Source: Pseudomonas putida S13.1.2 (GTDB lineage Bacteria; Pseudomonadota; Gammaproteobacteria; Pseudomonadales; Pseudomonadaceae). Taken from it: a stretch of DNA of 64,000 nt. The notes beneath the pieces are model-generated. The model saw nothing but the letters and a program-made list of their open reading frames with translations, ran no database searches and had not been told where the DNA came from. This document shows, one piece after another, positions 1 to 8,392 of this stretch; the first letter of the stretch is position 1; every line of letters begins with the position of its first letter. Made by a program: the position numbers and the translations under genes. The stretch lies in contig NZ_CP010979.1 in NCBI RefSeq assembly GCF_000498395.2, positions 4,340,001-4,404,000 on the forward strand, written 5' to 3'.

Positions 1-1081
1 CATCTTCATTACCGGCCACACGCAAACCACGGCCATCCACCACCAGCTTGGCGCCAGCAGCAACACCGTCATCGATGTAACCCACTACCTTGTCACGGGC
101 AGCAGCCGTAACCAGCGGGCCCATGTCCAGGCCGCACGAGGTGCCGGCACCAATCTTCAGTGCCTTGATTTGCGGTTCCAGCTTGGCAATCAGCGCATCG
201 GCCACCTGGTCGCCCACGCATACCGCCACCGAAATAGCCATGCAACGCTCGCCGCACGAACCATAGGCCGCCCCCATCAGTGCGCTGACGGCGTTGTCCA
301 GGTCGGCATCCGGCATCAGTACTGCGTGGTTCTTCGCACCACCCAAGGCTTGCACGCGCTTGCCGCGCTTGGTGCCTTCGGCATAGATGTACTCGGCGAT
401 CGGCGTCGAACCGACAAAGCTCAGTGCTTTTACTTCTGGCGCTTCGATCAGCGCATCCACCGCTTCCTTGTCACCGTGCACCACGTTCAGGATGCCCTTC
501 GGCAGGCCAGCTTCCAGCAGCAGCTGGGCGATGTACAGGGTTGAACTTGGGTCACGCTCGGAAGGCTTGAGGATGAAAGCGTTGCCGCAGGCGATGGCCA
601 GCGGGTACATCCACAGCGGCACCATGGCCGGGAAGTTGAACGGGGTAATGCCAGCGACGACGCCCAGCGGCTGGAAGTCGGACCAGGCATCGATGTTCGG
701 GCCGACGTTGCGGCTGTACTCGCCCTTCAACACTTCTGGCGCTGCGCAGGCGAACTCAACGTTCTCGATGCCGCGCTTCAGTTCACCAGCTGCGTCTTCC
801 AGGGTCTTGCCATGCTCTTCGCTGATCATTTGCGAAATCTTGGCTTCGTTCTGCTCCAGCAATTGCTTGAAGCGGAACATCACCTGGGCGCGCTTGGCCG
901 GCGGGGTGTTGCGCCAGGCCGGGAAGGCCGCCTTGGCGGAGTCGATCGCTTCCTGCACGGTCGCGCGACTGGCCAACTCGACCTTGCGTACAGCCTGGCC
1001 GGTGGACGGGTTGAAGACATCGGCGGTGCGCTCACCTTTGGAAACCAGCTCGCCATGGATCAGGTGCTGAACAATGCTCAT
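1..1081 (-). CDS. mmsA: Malonate/methylmalonate-semialdehyde dehydrogenase, CoA-acylating (C-terminal part outside window)
   Basis: Aldehyde dehydrogenase superfamily enzyme that converts malonate semialdehyde (3-oxopropanoate) or methylmalonate semialdehyde plus CoA and NAD+ to acetyl-CoA or propionyl-CoA. About 360 N-terminal residues are visible; the family is usually about 500 long, so roughly 140 are cut off by the window edge. The protein starts MSIVQHLIHGELV, and the catalytic cysteine lies in GERCMA at about residue 280. The start is supported by GGAG 8 bases upstream. It lies 73 bases downstream of the beta-alanine aminotransferase on the same strand, so its likely role is the second step of beta-alanine breakdown (BauC role) rather than valine breakdown. 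The family is clear; the choice of substrate is inferred from context. Confidence 0.93.
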   Translation of the reverse strand, partial: MSIVQHLIHGELVSKGERTADVFNPSTGQAVRKVELASRATVQEAIDSAKAAFPAWRNTPPAKRAQVMFRFKQLLEQNEAKISQMISEEHGKTLEDAAGELKRGIENVEFACAAPEVLKGEYSRNVGPNIDAWSDFQPLGVVAGITPFNFPAMVPLWMYPLAIACGNAFILKPSERDPSSTLYIAQLLLEAGLPKGILNVVHGDKEAVDALIEAPEVKALSFVGSTPIAEYIYAEGTKRGKRVQALGGAKNHAVLMPDADLDNAVSALMGAAYGSCGERCMAISVAVCVGDQVADALIAKLEPQIKALKIGAGTSCGLDMGPLVTAAARDKVVGYIDDGVAAGAKLVVDGRGLRVAGNED

Positions 1082-1154
1082 GCAAAACTCCAGATAAAGA
1101 AGGTAGAGGCAGGCGCGCGATACGTGCACGCGCCTGGCATCAAAATCGGAAAGA

Positions 1155-2501
1155 TCAGTCGATCAGGTTCAGGTTTTCGCCGACGGCGTCGAACAGGCGA
1201 TCCAGTTCCTGCGGCGTGGTGTTGAACGTTGGGCCGAACTGCAGGGTGTCGCCACCGAACCGTACATAGAAGCCTGCCTTCCACAACTTCATCGCCACTT
1301 CGTACGGGCGGACGATGGCATCACCGTCACGGGCGGCGATCTGGATGGCGCCGGCCAGGCCGTAGTTACGGATATCGACGACGTTCTTGGTGCCCTTCAC
1401 CCCGTGCAGCAGCTTCTCGAAGTGCGGCGCCAGCTCGGCGGCGGACTGCACCAGGTTTTCCTTCTGCAGCAAGTCCAGTGCGGCAATACCGGCGGCACAG
1501 GCTACCGGGTGGGCCGAATAGGTGTAGCCGTGCGGGAACTCCACGGCGTATTCCGGCGTCGGCTGGTTCATGAAGGTGTGGTAGATCTCGCTGCTGGCAA
1601 TCACCGCGCCCATCGGGATGGCGCCGTTGGTTACCTGCTTGGCGATGCACATCAGGTCCGGGGTAACGCCGAAGGCTTCGGCACCGGTCATCGCACCCAT
1701 GCGGCCAAAGCCGGTGATCACTTCGTCGAAGATCAGCAGGATGTTGTGCTGGGTACAGATTTCACGCAGGCGCTTCAGGTAACCCTTCGGCGGCGGCAGT
1801 ACACCGGCCGAGCCGGCCAGCGGCTCGACGATCACCGCAGCGATGTTGGAAGCATCGTGCAGCTCGATCAGCTTGAGCATTTCATCAGCCAGGGCAATAC
1901 CGCCCTCCTCCGGCAAACCCTTGGAGAAGGCGTTCACCGGCAGCACGGTGTGAGGCAGGTGGTCGACATCCAGCAACTGGCCGAACATCTTGCGGTTACC
2001 GTTGACGCCACCCAGGCTGGTACCGGCGATGTTCACGCCATGGTAGCCACGTGCACGGCCGATGATCTTGGTCTTGGTCGCCTGGCCTTTCAGGCGCCAG
2101 TAGGCACGCACCATCTTCAGCGCGGTATCGGCGCACTCGGAACCGGAGTTGGTATAAAAGACGTGGTTCAGGTCACCCGGGGTCAGCTGGGTGATCTTCT
2201 CGGCCAGCTGAAACGACAGCGGGTGGCCGAACTGGAACGCCGGAGAGTAGTCCAGGGTACTCAGCTGACGGGTCACCGCGTCGGTGATTTCCTTGCGGGT
2301 GTGCCCGGCGCCGCAGGTCCACAAGCCGGATAGGGCATCAAAGATCTTGCGCCCCTGGTCATCGACCAGGTAGTTGCCTTCGGCCGCCACGATCAACCGT
2401 GGGTCGCGGTGGAAGTTGCGGTTGGCGGTGTAGGGCATCCAGTGGGCATCCAGCTTGAGCTGGCTGGCGATACCGGCGGGAGCGGTTTCGGGCATGTTCA
2501 T
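1155..2501 (-). CDS. bauA: Beta-alanine (omega-amino acid):pyruvate aminotransferase
   Basis: PLP-dependent class III aminotransferase of 448 residues that transfers the amino group of beta-alanine or other omega-amino acids to pyruvate, giving malonate semialdehyde and alanine in the cytoplasm. The fold-type I signature DEVITGFGR starts at about residue 259. The PLP lysine is K288 in CIAKQVTNG, matching the position known for the P. putida omega-amino acid aminotransferase. The start has GAGGAA at good spacing. It is first in a likely two-gene operon with the downstream semialdehyde dehydrogenase. The divergent LysR gene is the probable regulator. Confidence 0.96.
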   Translation of the reverse strand: MNMPETAPAGIASQLKLDAHWMPYTANRNFHRDPRLIVAAEGNYLVDDQGRKIFDALSGLWTCGAGHTRKEITDAVTRQLSTLDYSPAFQFGHPLSFQLAEKITQLTPGDLNHVFYTNSGSECADTALKMVRAYWRLKGQATKTKIIGRARGYHGVNIAGTSLGGVNGNRKMFGQLLDVDHLPHTVLPVNAFSKGLPEEGGIALADEMLKLIELHDASNIAAVIVEPLAGSAGVLPPPKGYLKRLREICTQHNILLIFDEVITGFGRMGAMTGAEAFGVTPDLMCIAKQVTNGAIPMGAVIASSEIYHTFMNQPTPEYAVEFPHGYTYSAHPVACAAGIAALDLLQKENLVQSAAELAPHFEKLLHGVKGTKNVVDIRNYGLAGAIQIAARDGDAIVRPYEVAMKLWKAGFYVRFGGDTLQFGPTFNTTPQELDRLFDAVGENLNLID

Positions 2502-2569
2502 CGGCGGTTCCTCGAAAGACGATTAGGCAACGATGGATGTTGTTGCAGCTAAATTGGCACGGCGATAAA

Positions 2570-2602
2570 GTCTGAAAAAGCCAACATTTCTAATCTTCAG
2601 AC
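2570..2602. promoter_or_regulatory. Candidate LysR-type operator between bauA and the LysR gene
   Basis: A 7-bp inverted repeat, GTCTGAA and TTCAGAC, with a 19-bp spacer lies in the 118-bp divergent intergenic region, 17 bases before the LysR start. The position suits an autoregulatory and activator site. LysR boxes usually have a T-N11-A core, which is not obvious here, so the call is tentative. Confidence 0.35.
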
Positions 2603-2619
2603 AGGCCGCGACTAAACTG

Positions 2620-3537
2620 ATGAGCCGACGCCCCGATCCACTCGCCCAAGTCAGCGATTTCGACATCCGCCTGCTGAAGATCTACCGCAGCGTAGTCGAG
2701 TGCGGTGGCTTCTCGGCCGCCGAAAACGTGCTGGGCATTGGTCGCTCGGCCATCAGCCAGCAAATGAACGACCTTGAGCAGCGCCTCGGCCTGCGCCTGT
2801 GCCAGCGCGGCCGCGCCGGTTTCTCGCTGACCGAGGAAGGCCGCGAGGTCTACCATTCTGCACTGCAACTGCTCAGCGCCCTCGAAAGCTTTCGCACCGA
2901 GGTCAACGGCCTGCACCAGCACTTGCGTGGCGAATTGAACATTGGCCTGACCGACAACCTGGTCACCCTGCCGCACATGCGCATCACCCACGCCCTGGCC
3001 GAACTTAAGGACCGCGGGCCCGATGTGCGTATACAGATCCGCATGATCGCCCCCAGTCAGGTCGAACATGGTGTGCTCGACGGCAGCCTGCATGTCGGTG
3101 TGGTGCCCCAGACCAGCCCGCTGTCGGGCCTTGAGTATCAGCCGTTGTACAGCGAACGCTCGCTGTTGTACTGCGCCGTCGGCCACCCGCTGTTCTATGC
3201 CGATGACCAGCAGGTGGACGACGACCGCCTCAACAGCCAGGAAGCCATCACCCCCACCTTCCGCCTGCCCGCCGATATCCAGGCCCATTACCAGGCGCTG
3301 AACTGTACGGCCAGTGCTTCGGACCGCGAAGGCATGGCGTTTCTCATCCTCACCGGGCGCTACATCGGCTACCTGCCCGACCACTACGCCACGTTCTGGG
3401 TGCAGCAAGGCCGCTTGCGCGCCCTCAAGCCCCAACAGCGCTTCTATGACCTGAGCCTGAGCTGGGTAACCCGCAAGGGCCGGCGCCCCAACCTGGTACT
3501 GGAAAGCTTCCTGGACAGCCTGGCTGCGACACGTTGA
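2620..3537 (+). CDS. LysR-family transcriptional regulator, probably of beta-alanine catabolism
   Basis: A LysR protein of 305 residues with an N-terminal winged helix-turn-helix (about residues 11-70; core SAAENVLGIGRSAISQQ) and a periplasmic-binding-like effector domain from about residue 95. It is transcribed divergently from bauA. That arrangement suggests it senses beta-alanine or a related omega-amino acid and controls bauA-mmsA, as BauR does in P. aeruginosa. The role is inferred from position; the LysR family assignment is direct. The start has no strong Shine-Dalgarno sequence, but starting further downstream would truncate the DNA-binding domain. Confidence 0.88.
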   Translation: MSRRPDPLAQVSDFDIRLLKIYRSVVECGGFSAAENVLGIGRSAISQQMNDLEQRLGLRLCQRGRAGFSLTEEGREVYHSALQLLSALESFRTEVNGLHQHLRGELNIGLTDNLVTLPHMRITHALAELKDRGPDVRIQIRMIAPSQVEHGVLDGSLHVGVVPQTSPLSGLEYQPLYSERSLLYCAVGHPLFYADDQQVDDDRLNSQEAITPTFRLPADIQAHYQALNCTASASDREGMAFLILTGRYIGYLPDHYATFWVQQGRLRALKPQQRFYDLSLSWVTRKGRRPNLVLESFLDSLAATR

Positions 3538-3627
3538 TGCCAGTCTGTGCCGCAAACGCTTGTCACTTCGGCGCAGGCAGGTAATCTTGTCCGACAGCCG
3601 CAGCCACTGACCCGTACGGAATCGTCC

Positions 3628-4290
3628 ATGACCCTAGAAGTTCCTGCGCACCGCCTCTCCGCCTCGGGCAAGCCCGCGGGCCGCATCCGCCAGAAAAACG
3701 AACAGGCCATCATCCAGGCCGCAGAAGACGAGTTCGCTCGCCATGGGTTCAAGGGCACCAGCATGAACACCATCGCCCTCAAGGCGGAGCTGCCCAAGGC
3801 CAACCTGCACTATTACTTCACCAACAAGCTGGGCCTGTACATTGCCGTGCTCAGCAACATCATCGAGTTGTGGGACAGCACCTTCAACGCCTTGAGCGTG
3901 GAGGACGACCCGGGGCAAGCCCTGAGCCAGTACATCCGCACCAAGATGGAGTTCTCGCGGCGCAACCCACAAGCCTCGCGGATTTTCGCCATGGAAGTGA
4001 TCAGCGGCGGCACCTGCCTGACCGAGTACTTCAGTGCCGACTACCGCGAGTGGTTCCGCGGCCGGGCCGCCGTGTTCCAGGCCTGGATCGAAGCCGGCAA
4101 GATGGACCCGGTAGATCCGGTGCACCTGATCTTCCTGCTCTGGGGCAGCACCCAGCACTACGCCGACTTCGCCACCCAGATCTGCCAGGTCACCGGCCGC
4201 AGCCGCCTGACCAAGCAGGACATGGAAGACGCGAGCAACAACCTTATCCACATCATTCTGAAGGGCTGCGGCATCAAGCCGGCTGTGTAA
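3628..4290 (+). CDS. TetR-family regulator with RutR/YcdC-like C-terminal domain
   Basis: A TetR repressor of 220 residues. The N-terminal HTH runs about residues 22-70 (GFKGTSMNTIALKAELPKAN, then LHYYFTNK). The C-terminal half, with RRNPQASRIFAMEVISGG, resembles the YcdC/RutR family, whose members respond to pyrimidine or purine bases. The frame opens 81 bases earlier, but the ATG at 3628 begins the normal family N-terminus. It follows the LysR gene by about 90 bases on the same strand. No pyrimidine-degradation genes are next to it, so its targets are unknown. An adenine deaminase gene about 1.7 kb downstream is a possible but unproven link. Confidence 0.85.
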   Translation: MTLEVPAHRLSASGKPAGRIRQKNEQAIIQAAEDEFARHGFKGTSMNTIALKAELPKANLHYYFTNKLGLYIAVLSNIIELWDSTFNALSVEDDPGQALSQYIRTKMEFSRRNPQASRIFAMEVISGGTCLTEYFSADYREWFRGRAAVFQAWIEAGKMDPVDPVHLIFLLWGSTQHYADFATQICQVTGRSRLTKQDMEDASNNLIHIILKGCGIKPAV

Positions 4291-4299
4291 CCGTCATTT

Positions 4300-4884
4300 A
4301 TGCCTTCTACCCTGCTCGACCTCTGCGAATACCGCGAGGACATTCGCAAAAGCCGCTTCATCACCCTTGCCGGGCCGATCAGCAGTGCCGCCGATGCAAT
4401 GAGTTTCATCGAACGCCACAGCGACCTGGCCGCGACTCACAACTGCTGGGCCTGGAAGCTCGGCGCGCAGTACCGCAGCAACGATGACGGCGAACCCGGC
4501 GGCACCGCAGGCCGGCCGATCCTGGCTGCCATCGAAGCGCAGGACTGCGACCAGGTCGTGGTGCTGGTGATCCGCTGGTACGGCGGCATCCAGCTGGGTA
4601 CCGGTGGCCTGGCCAGGGCCTATGGCGGGGGCGCCAACAAGTGCCTGCAACAGGCGCCCAAGCGGCTGCTGGTGCAGCGCAGCGAATTCACCTGCAGCTG
4701 CAGTTTCAGCGAACTGGCGCTGGTGAAACTGCGCCTGGCAGAGGTAGACGGCCTGGTACTGGATGAACAGTTCACCGCCAATGGCGTAGACCTGCTGATT
4801 GCCCTCGGTGACGCCCACCTGGCACCCCTGCAGCAGCAACTGGCCGACCTGAGCCGCGGGCGCATCCTGCTCGAAGCACGCTGA
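4300..4884 (+). CDS. yigZ: YigZ/IMPACT-family protein (UPF0029)
   Basis: A protein of 194 residues with the family core, including NDDGEPGGTAGRPIL (about residues 64-78) and VVLVIRWYGGIQLGTGGLAR (about 86-105). The C-terminal DUF1949-type domain completes the usual two-domain layout. The family is widely conserved and related to the N-terminal domain of eukaryotic IMPACT. Its biochemical role in bacteria is not established; a role around translation or stress is often assumed. It starts 9 bases after the TetR stop, so the two are probably co-transcribed. Confidence 0.9.
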   Translation: MPSTLLDLCEYREDIRKSRFITLAGPISSAADAMSFIERHSDLAATHNCWAWKLGAQYRSNDDGEPGGTAGRPILAAIEAQDCDQVVVLVIRWYGGIQLGTGGLARAYGGGANKCLQQAPKRLLVQRSEFTCSCSFSELALVKLRLAEVDGLVLDEQFTANGVDLLIALGDAHLAPLQQQLADLSRGRILLEAR

Positions 4885-4890
4885 ACATTG

Positions 4891-4907
4891 CCCACAACAA
4901 CTGTGGG
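4891..4907 (+). terminator. Possible weak terminator hairpin after yigZ
   Basis: CCCACA-ACAAC-TGTGGG forms a 6-bp stem with a 5-base loop, 6 bases after the yigZ stop. There is no U-tract, so intrinsic termination is doubtful. The right arm also belongs to the 29-nt direct repeat in this spacer. Confidence 0.3.
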
Positions 4908-5108
4908 CCCGCCTGTGGATAAGCTTGGGGCAGTCGCTTGCAGACTACTGTTTTCAAGGCCTGCAGCGCTTTGATCATATTATGATCACCGTTTGATGAC
5001 AGCCGCAAACCGCTGAAAGCTCACGAGTTATCCCCAGTGCGCGACCAAGCGGCCTGGCTGCATCGCCTTGGGCTTGCACACAATAACTGTGGACCAGCTT
5101 GTGGATAA
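4894..5108. repeat. 29-nt direct repeat with two exact DnaA-box 9-mers
   Basis: Two copies of a 29-nt unit (4894-4922 and 5080-5108) match at 25 of 29 positions. Each ends in TGTGGATAA, the exact complement of the DnaA box TTATCCACA. Between them is TTATCCCCA (5028-5036), and downstream TTATCCTCA (5208-5216), each one base from the consensus. The whole lies in a 370-bp gene-free spacer between yigZ and the SDR gene. A DnaA-binding or titration site is possible. No dnaA, dnaN or rpmH is nearby, so this is not the main chromosomal origin. Confidence 0.5.
4972..4988. promoter_or_regulatory. 17-bp perfect palindrome, candidate operator
   Basis: TGATCATATTATGATCA has 8-bp arms that are exact inverted repeats around a single central base. 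It is AT-rich in an otherwise GC-rich region and lies 266 bases before the SDR start. It looks like a dimer-binding site, but the protein is unknown. Confidence 0.4.
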
Positions 5109-5254
5109 CCCGTGCGCCAACAGTTGCAATGCCCGGCCAGACAAGGCCCAGGTGCAGTTGATCATTTTTTATACAGCCATGGGTAAGGCAGTAACTGCCG
5201 CTGTGCATTATCCTCAATACCTTTCTTTAACCACCGACCACGGAGCGCGTTCAC

Positions 5255-5941
5255 ATGGCTGACACAAAAACCGCACTTATCATCGGTGCCTCGCGCGGGC
5301 TTGGCCTGGGCCTGGTGCAGCGCCTGAACGAAGACGGCTGGAACATCACCGCCACCGTGCGCAACCCGCAGCAACCCGGCGCCCTGGCAGGCGTGCCCGG
5401 CGTGCGCATCGAACAGCTGGAAATGAACGACACCGCCCAGCTCGATGGCTTGCAACAACGCCTGCAAGGCCAGGTGTTCGACCTGGTATTCGTCAACGCG
5501 GGCGTCATGGGCCCCCTGCCGCAAGACCTGGAAACAGTACAGAGCAACGACATCGGCGACCTGTTCATGACCAATGCCGTGGCCCCGATCCGCGTGGCCC
5601 GCCGCCTGGTCGGCCAGGTACGCGAAGGCAGCGGCGTGCTGGCCTTCATGAGCTCGATCCTGGGCAGCGTGACAATCCCCGACGGTGGTGAAATCTGCCT
5701 GTACAAGGCAAGCAAAGCCGCGTTGAACTCGATGATCAACAGCTTCGTGGTCGAACAACAGCGCCCCGACCTGTGCGTGCTGGCCATGCACCCGGGCTGG
5801 GTGAAAACCGACATGGGTGGCGAAAACGCCGAAATCGACGTGCTCACCAGTACCCGCGGCATGCTCGACCAGATCAAGGCACAAAGCGGCAACGGCGGCC
5901 TGCGCTTCATCAACTACAAGGGCGAACCCTTGGTCTGGTGA
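5255..5941 (+). CDS. Short-chain dehydrogenase/reductase (C-factor-like)
   Basis: A classical SDR of 228 residues with the cofactor motif GASRGLGLG (about residues 11-19), the structural NAG motif in VFVNAGVMG, a catalytic serine in MSSILGSV, and YKASK (Tyr-x-x-x-Lys). It is shorter than typical 250-residue SDRs and resembles the C-factor/sniffer subgroup. Substrate and cofactor are not evident. It is probably a single-gene transcript: a long gene-free spacer precedes it and a GC-rich hairpin follows. Confidence 0.85.
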   Translation: MADTKTALIIGASRGLGLGLVQRLNEDGWNITATVRNPQQPGALAGVPGVRIEQLEMNDTAQLDGLQQRLQGQVFDLVFVNAGVMGPLPQDLETVQSNDIGDLFMTNAVAPIRVARRLVGQVREGSGVLAFMSSILGSVTIPDGGEICLYKASKAALNSMINSFVVEQQRPDLCVLAMHPGWVKTDMGGENAEIDVLTSTRGMLDQIKAQSGNGGLRFINYKGEPLVW

Positions 5942-5959
5942 TTCACCGGGTCGCAGCCT

Positions 5960-5980
5960 GGCCGGGCGCAATGCCCGGCC
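5960..5980 (+). terminator. GC-rich hairpin downstream of the SDR gene
   Basis: GGCCGGGC-GCAAT-GCCCGGCC gives an 8-bp stem and 5-base loop, 18 bases after the SDR stop. The stem is strong but has no following U-tract. It may terminate transcription or stabilise the 3' end of the mRNA. Confidence 0.4.
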
Positions 5981-6027
5981 GGCCCCTGTAGAATGGCGGC
6001 AACCGTACCTGATTGAGATGATCCACT

Positions 6028-6975
6028 ATGTATGACTGGTTGAACGCCCTGCCCAAGGCCGAACTGCACCTGCACCTGGAAGGCTCGCTGGAGCCCGAGT
6101 TGCTGTTCGCCCTGGCCGAGCGCAACAAGATTGCCCTGCCCTGGGCCGATGTGGAGACCTTGCGGGGTGCCTATGCCTTCAACAACTTGCAGGAGTTCCT
6201 CGACCTGTATTACCAGGGCGCGGATGTGCTGCGTACCGAGCAGGACTTTTACGACCTGACCTGGGCCTACCTGCAACGCTGCAAAGCCCAGAACGTGATC
6301 CACACCGAACCGTTCTTCGACCCGCAAACCCACACCGACCGCGGCATCCCCTTCGAAGTGGTGCTCAATGGTATCAACCAGGCGCTCAAGGACGGCCGCA
6401 AGCAACTGGGCATCAGCAGTGGCCTGATCCTCAGCTTCCTGCGCCACCTCAGTGAAGAGGAAGCACAAAAAACCCTCGACCAGGCCCTGCCGTTCCGCGA
6501 TGCGTTCATCGCCGTCGGCCTGGACAGCTCGGAAATGGGCCACCCGCCGAGCAAGTTCCAGCGCGTTTTCGACCGCGCTCGCAGCGAAGGCTTTGTTGCC
6601 GTTGCCCATGCCGGCGAAGAAGGCCCGCCCGAGTACATCTGGGAAGCGCTGGACCTGCTGCAAATCAAGCGTATCGACCACGGCGTACGCGCCATCGAGG
6701 ACGAGCGGCTGATGCAACGCATCATCGATGAGCAGATCCCGCTCACTGTGTGCCCGCTGTCCAACACCAAGCTTTGCGTGTTCGACCATATGAGCCAGCA
6801 CAACATCCTCGACATGCTCGAACGCGGCGTGAAGGTTACGGTCAACTCGGACGATCCGGCCTACTTCGGCGGCTACGTGACGGAAAACTTCCACGCCCTG
6901 CACACCCACCTGGGCATGACCGAAGACCAGGCCCGTCGGCTGGCGCAGAACAGCCTGGATGCCCGGCTGGTCTGA
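6028..6975 (+). CDS. Adenine deaminase (adenosine-deaminase-fold, type 2)
   Basis: A metal-dependent deaminase of 315 residues. The metal-binding HLHLEG lies at about residues 15-20, HAGEEGPPEYI carries the catalytic HAGE motif, and NSDDPAYFGG near the C-terminus holds the metal-ligand aspartate. Annotated homologues are often called adenosine deaminase. The bacterial subgroup with CPLSNTKLCV and NSDDPAYF resembles the Pseudomonas enzymes shown to deaminate adenine to hypoxanthine, so adenine deaminase (purine salvage) is the more likely activity. A TAGAAT -10-like sequence lies about 35 bases upstream. Confidence 0.9.
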   Translation: MYDWLNALPKAELHLHLEGSLEPELLFALAERNKIALPWADVETLRGAYAFNNLQEFLDLYYQGADVLRTEQDFYDLTWAYLQRCKAQNVIHTEPFFDPQTHTDRGIPFEVVLNGINQALKDGRKQLGISSGLILSFLRHLSEEEAQKTLDQALPFRDAFIAVGLDSSEMGHPPSKFQRVFDRARSEGFVAVAHAGEEGPPEYIWEALDLLQIKRIDHGVRAIEDERLMQRIIDEQIPLTVCPLSNTKLCVFDHMSQHNILDMLERGVKVTVNSDDPAYFGGYVTENFHALHTHLGMTEDQARRLAQNSLDARLV

Positions 6976-6994
6976 TTGACCGACGCCGTTGCGC

Positions 6995-7708
6995 TCAGCC
7001 GACCTGCAACGTCGCCACCCGGGCTATGCGATTGATCTGCTGGATACCCAGCGCCGAGATATGCAATGCCCGCGTGTCCTCGGCCTCGCGCATCCAGCCA
7101 GATTGCAGAAACAGCCGGAACAAGGCCTGGCCCAGCACGCCACCCAGGTGCGGGGCCTGGTCGTTCCACTCGGTGCAACGGCAGATCACGCAACCACGTT
7201 GCTGGTGTGGCGCCAGGGCATCGATGTAGACCCCGACCAAGGCCAACTGCGCCCGCCCCTCGTCACTTACCATCAACTGTCGGCCGCTGCCTTCCAGCCA
7301 GCCGGCCACTACCAGGCGATGGTACAGCTCACTGGCCAGCTCCCCACCCAGGTGATCGCCACAACGTCGTGCCCGGCGCATCGACATGGGCAACGGTGAT
7401 ACCGGCGCCTTGGCCTGCTCCCCCCTGGCGCTCTCCAGCTGAACGCTGGCCAAGGCCTCCACGGCGGCCCCGACCTGCGGTGTCGCCAGGCGGAAATAGC
7501 GCTTGCGGCCACGTGCTTCATGCCTGAGCAAACCGGCCGACGACAGCAACGAAAGGTGCGCGCAGGCCGATGACGAAGTCAGGCCGGTCATTATCGCGAG
7601 CTCATTGGCCAGCCGTGGCGTGCCGTCGATCAATGCCCACAACATGGCACTGCGCTTCGGGTCGGCCATCAGGCTGGCAATCTGGCTGATACTGCTGGCT
7701 GCGTTCAT
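6995..7708 (-). CDS. ArsR-type winged-helix regulator
   Basis: A regulator of 237 residues. An ArsR-like winged helix (about residues 5-90; LANELAIMTGLTSSSACAHL as recognition region) is followed by a long C-terminal half containing CVICRCTEW (Cys-x2-Cys-x-Cys), which could bind metal or a redox ligand. The frame opens upstream, but the ATG at 7708 has GGGAG-type ribosome-binding sequence and starts the normal DNA-binding domain. It converges with the adenine deaminase. The length, about twice a minimal ArsR, matches a Pseudomonas subgroup with a C-terminal effector domain. Targets are unknown. Confidence 0.8.
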   Translation of the reverse strand: MNAASSISQIASLMADPKRSAMLWALIDGTPRLANELAIMTGLTSSSACAHLSLLSSAGLLRHEARGRKRYFRLATPQVGAAVEALASVQLESARGEQAKAPVSPLPMSMRRARRCGDHLGGELASELYHRLVVAGWLEGSGRQLMVSDEGRAQLALVGVYIDALAPHQQRGCVICRCTEWNDQAPHLGGVLGQALFRLFLQSGWMREAEDTRALHISALGIQQINRIARVATLQVG

Positions 7709-8194
7709 ATCCCTGTAACTCCCTGCAAGTTCACGGTGTGGATGCGATGGCCAACCCTGGCAGGGAAGCACCTCTCGCTGTCACTGGCCTGGGTCGCCAG
7801 TATAAGCCGCAGAAAACGCCGTTCAGGCGGCCACGTGCCGACGTACCAGCGGCGAAAAACCACTGGGTATACCTACCCTTGGAAATTAATGAAGCAACCT
7901 GGGAAAACTACCCGAAACCCGGTCAGCAAAGCGCCGACACAGGTTTACAGCAGCGCAGAAATATCTTGATGAAAAATTACTTGCTGCAATTTCAGATACG
8001 GCCCACAGCCATGTTCCACAAATAGCGCGAAACAAAGCGAAGGTTCTGCGGGTTTGCGGGCATTACGCCCAAAGCGGGAAACAGGGTGAGAAAATGCGCC
8101 TGTCGACCGTCAGTCAGGACACGGATACAGCGCGTGGCAGGCACGAGGGGCAGCGCTACACTTGAGCGGCTCCCCCTTCTGGAGGTATGCCGCG
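7709..8194. other. 486-bp spacer with no convincing gene
   Basis: This region must hold the promoter of the ArsR gene and of the small ORF at 8195. It is noticeably more AT-rich than its neighbours around 7860-8030. Overlapping small frames (e.g. 7738-8025) lack ribosome-binding sites and family-like sequence. GGTATACC within a short inverted repeat near 7864 is the only local symmetry seen. Confidence 0.5.
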
Positions 8195-8392
8195 ATGAAA
8201 ATTGTCGTCAGCGCATCGAGCCGAAACCCTGCCTGCCCCTGGCAGGTCCAGCTCGATCAACACGTGGTCAGTTTCCGCAGCGAGGCCGAGGCGCGGGCCT
8301 TCGTCGCCACGCTGGAGACCCGCCTGCAGGCACCTCACCCGCTTATGCGGGACGCCTGGCCTGCAAGCGTCGGGTCAGCAGCGCGACACTGA
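8195..8392 (+). CDS. Small conserved-looking hypothetical protein
   Basis: A predicted protein of 65 residues, MKIVVSASSRNPACPWQV at its start. GGAGGT 8 bases upstream strongly supports the ATG at 8195 over the earlier in-frame start. The central part (VVSFRSEAEARAFVATLETR) looks like a small alpha/beta domain of the DUF2188 kind, but I cannot assign a function. Its last 50 bases overlap the 3' end of the convergent MFS gene. Confidence 0.6.
   Translation: MKIVVSASSRNPACPWQVQLDQHVVSFRSEAEARAFVATLETRLQAPHPLMRDAWPASVGSAARH

Noticed and set aside
4894..5108. A chromosomal replication origin
   Set aside because: Only two exact and two near DnaA boxes, no AT-rich unwinding element of adequate length, and no dnaA, dnaN, rpmH or parAB genes nearby. 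Kept only as a DnaA-binding candidate.
7738..8025. 95-residue frame in the ArsR upstream spacer
   Set aside because: No ribosome-binding site, atypical composition, overlaps another frame, and no recognisable domain.
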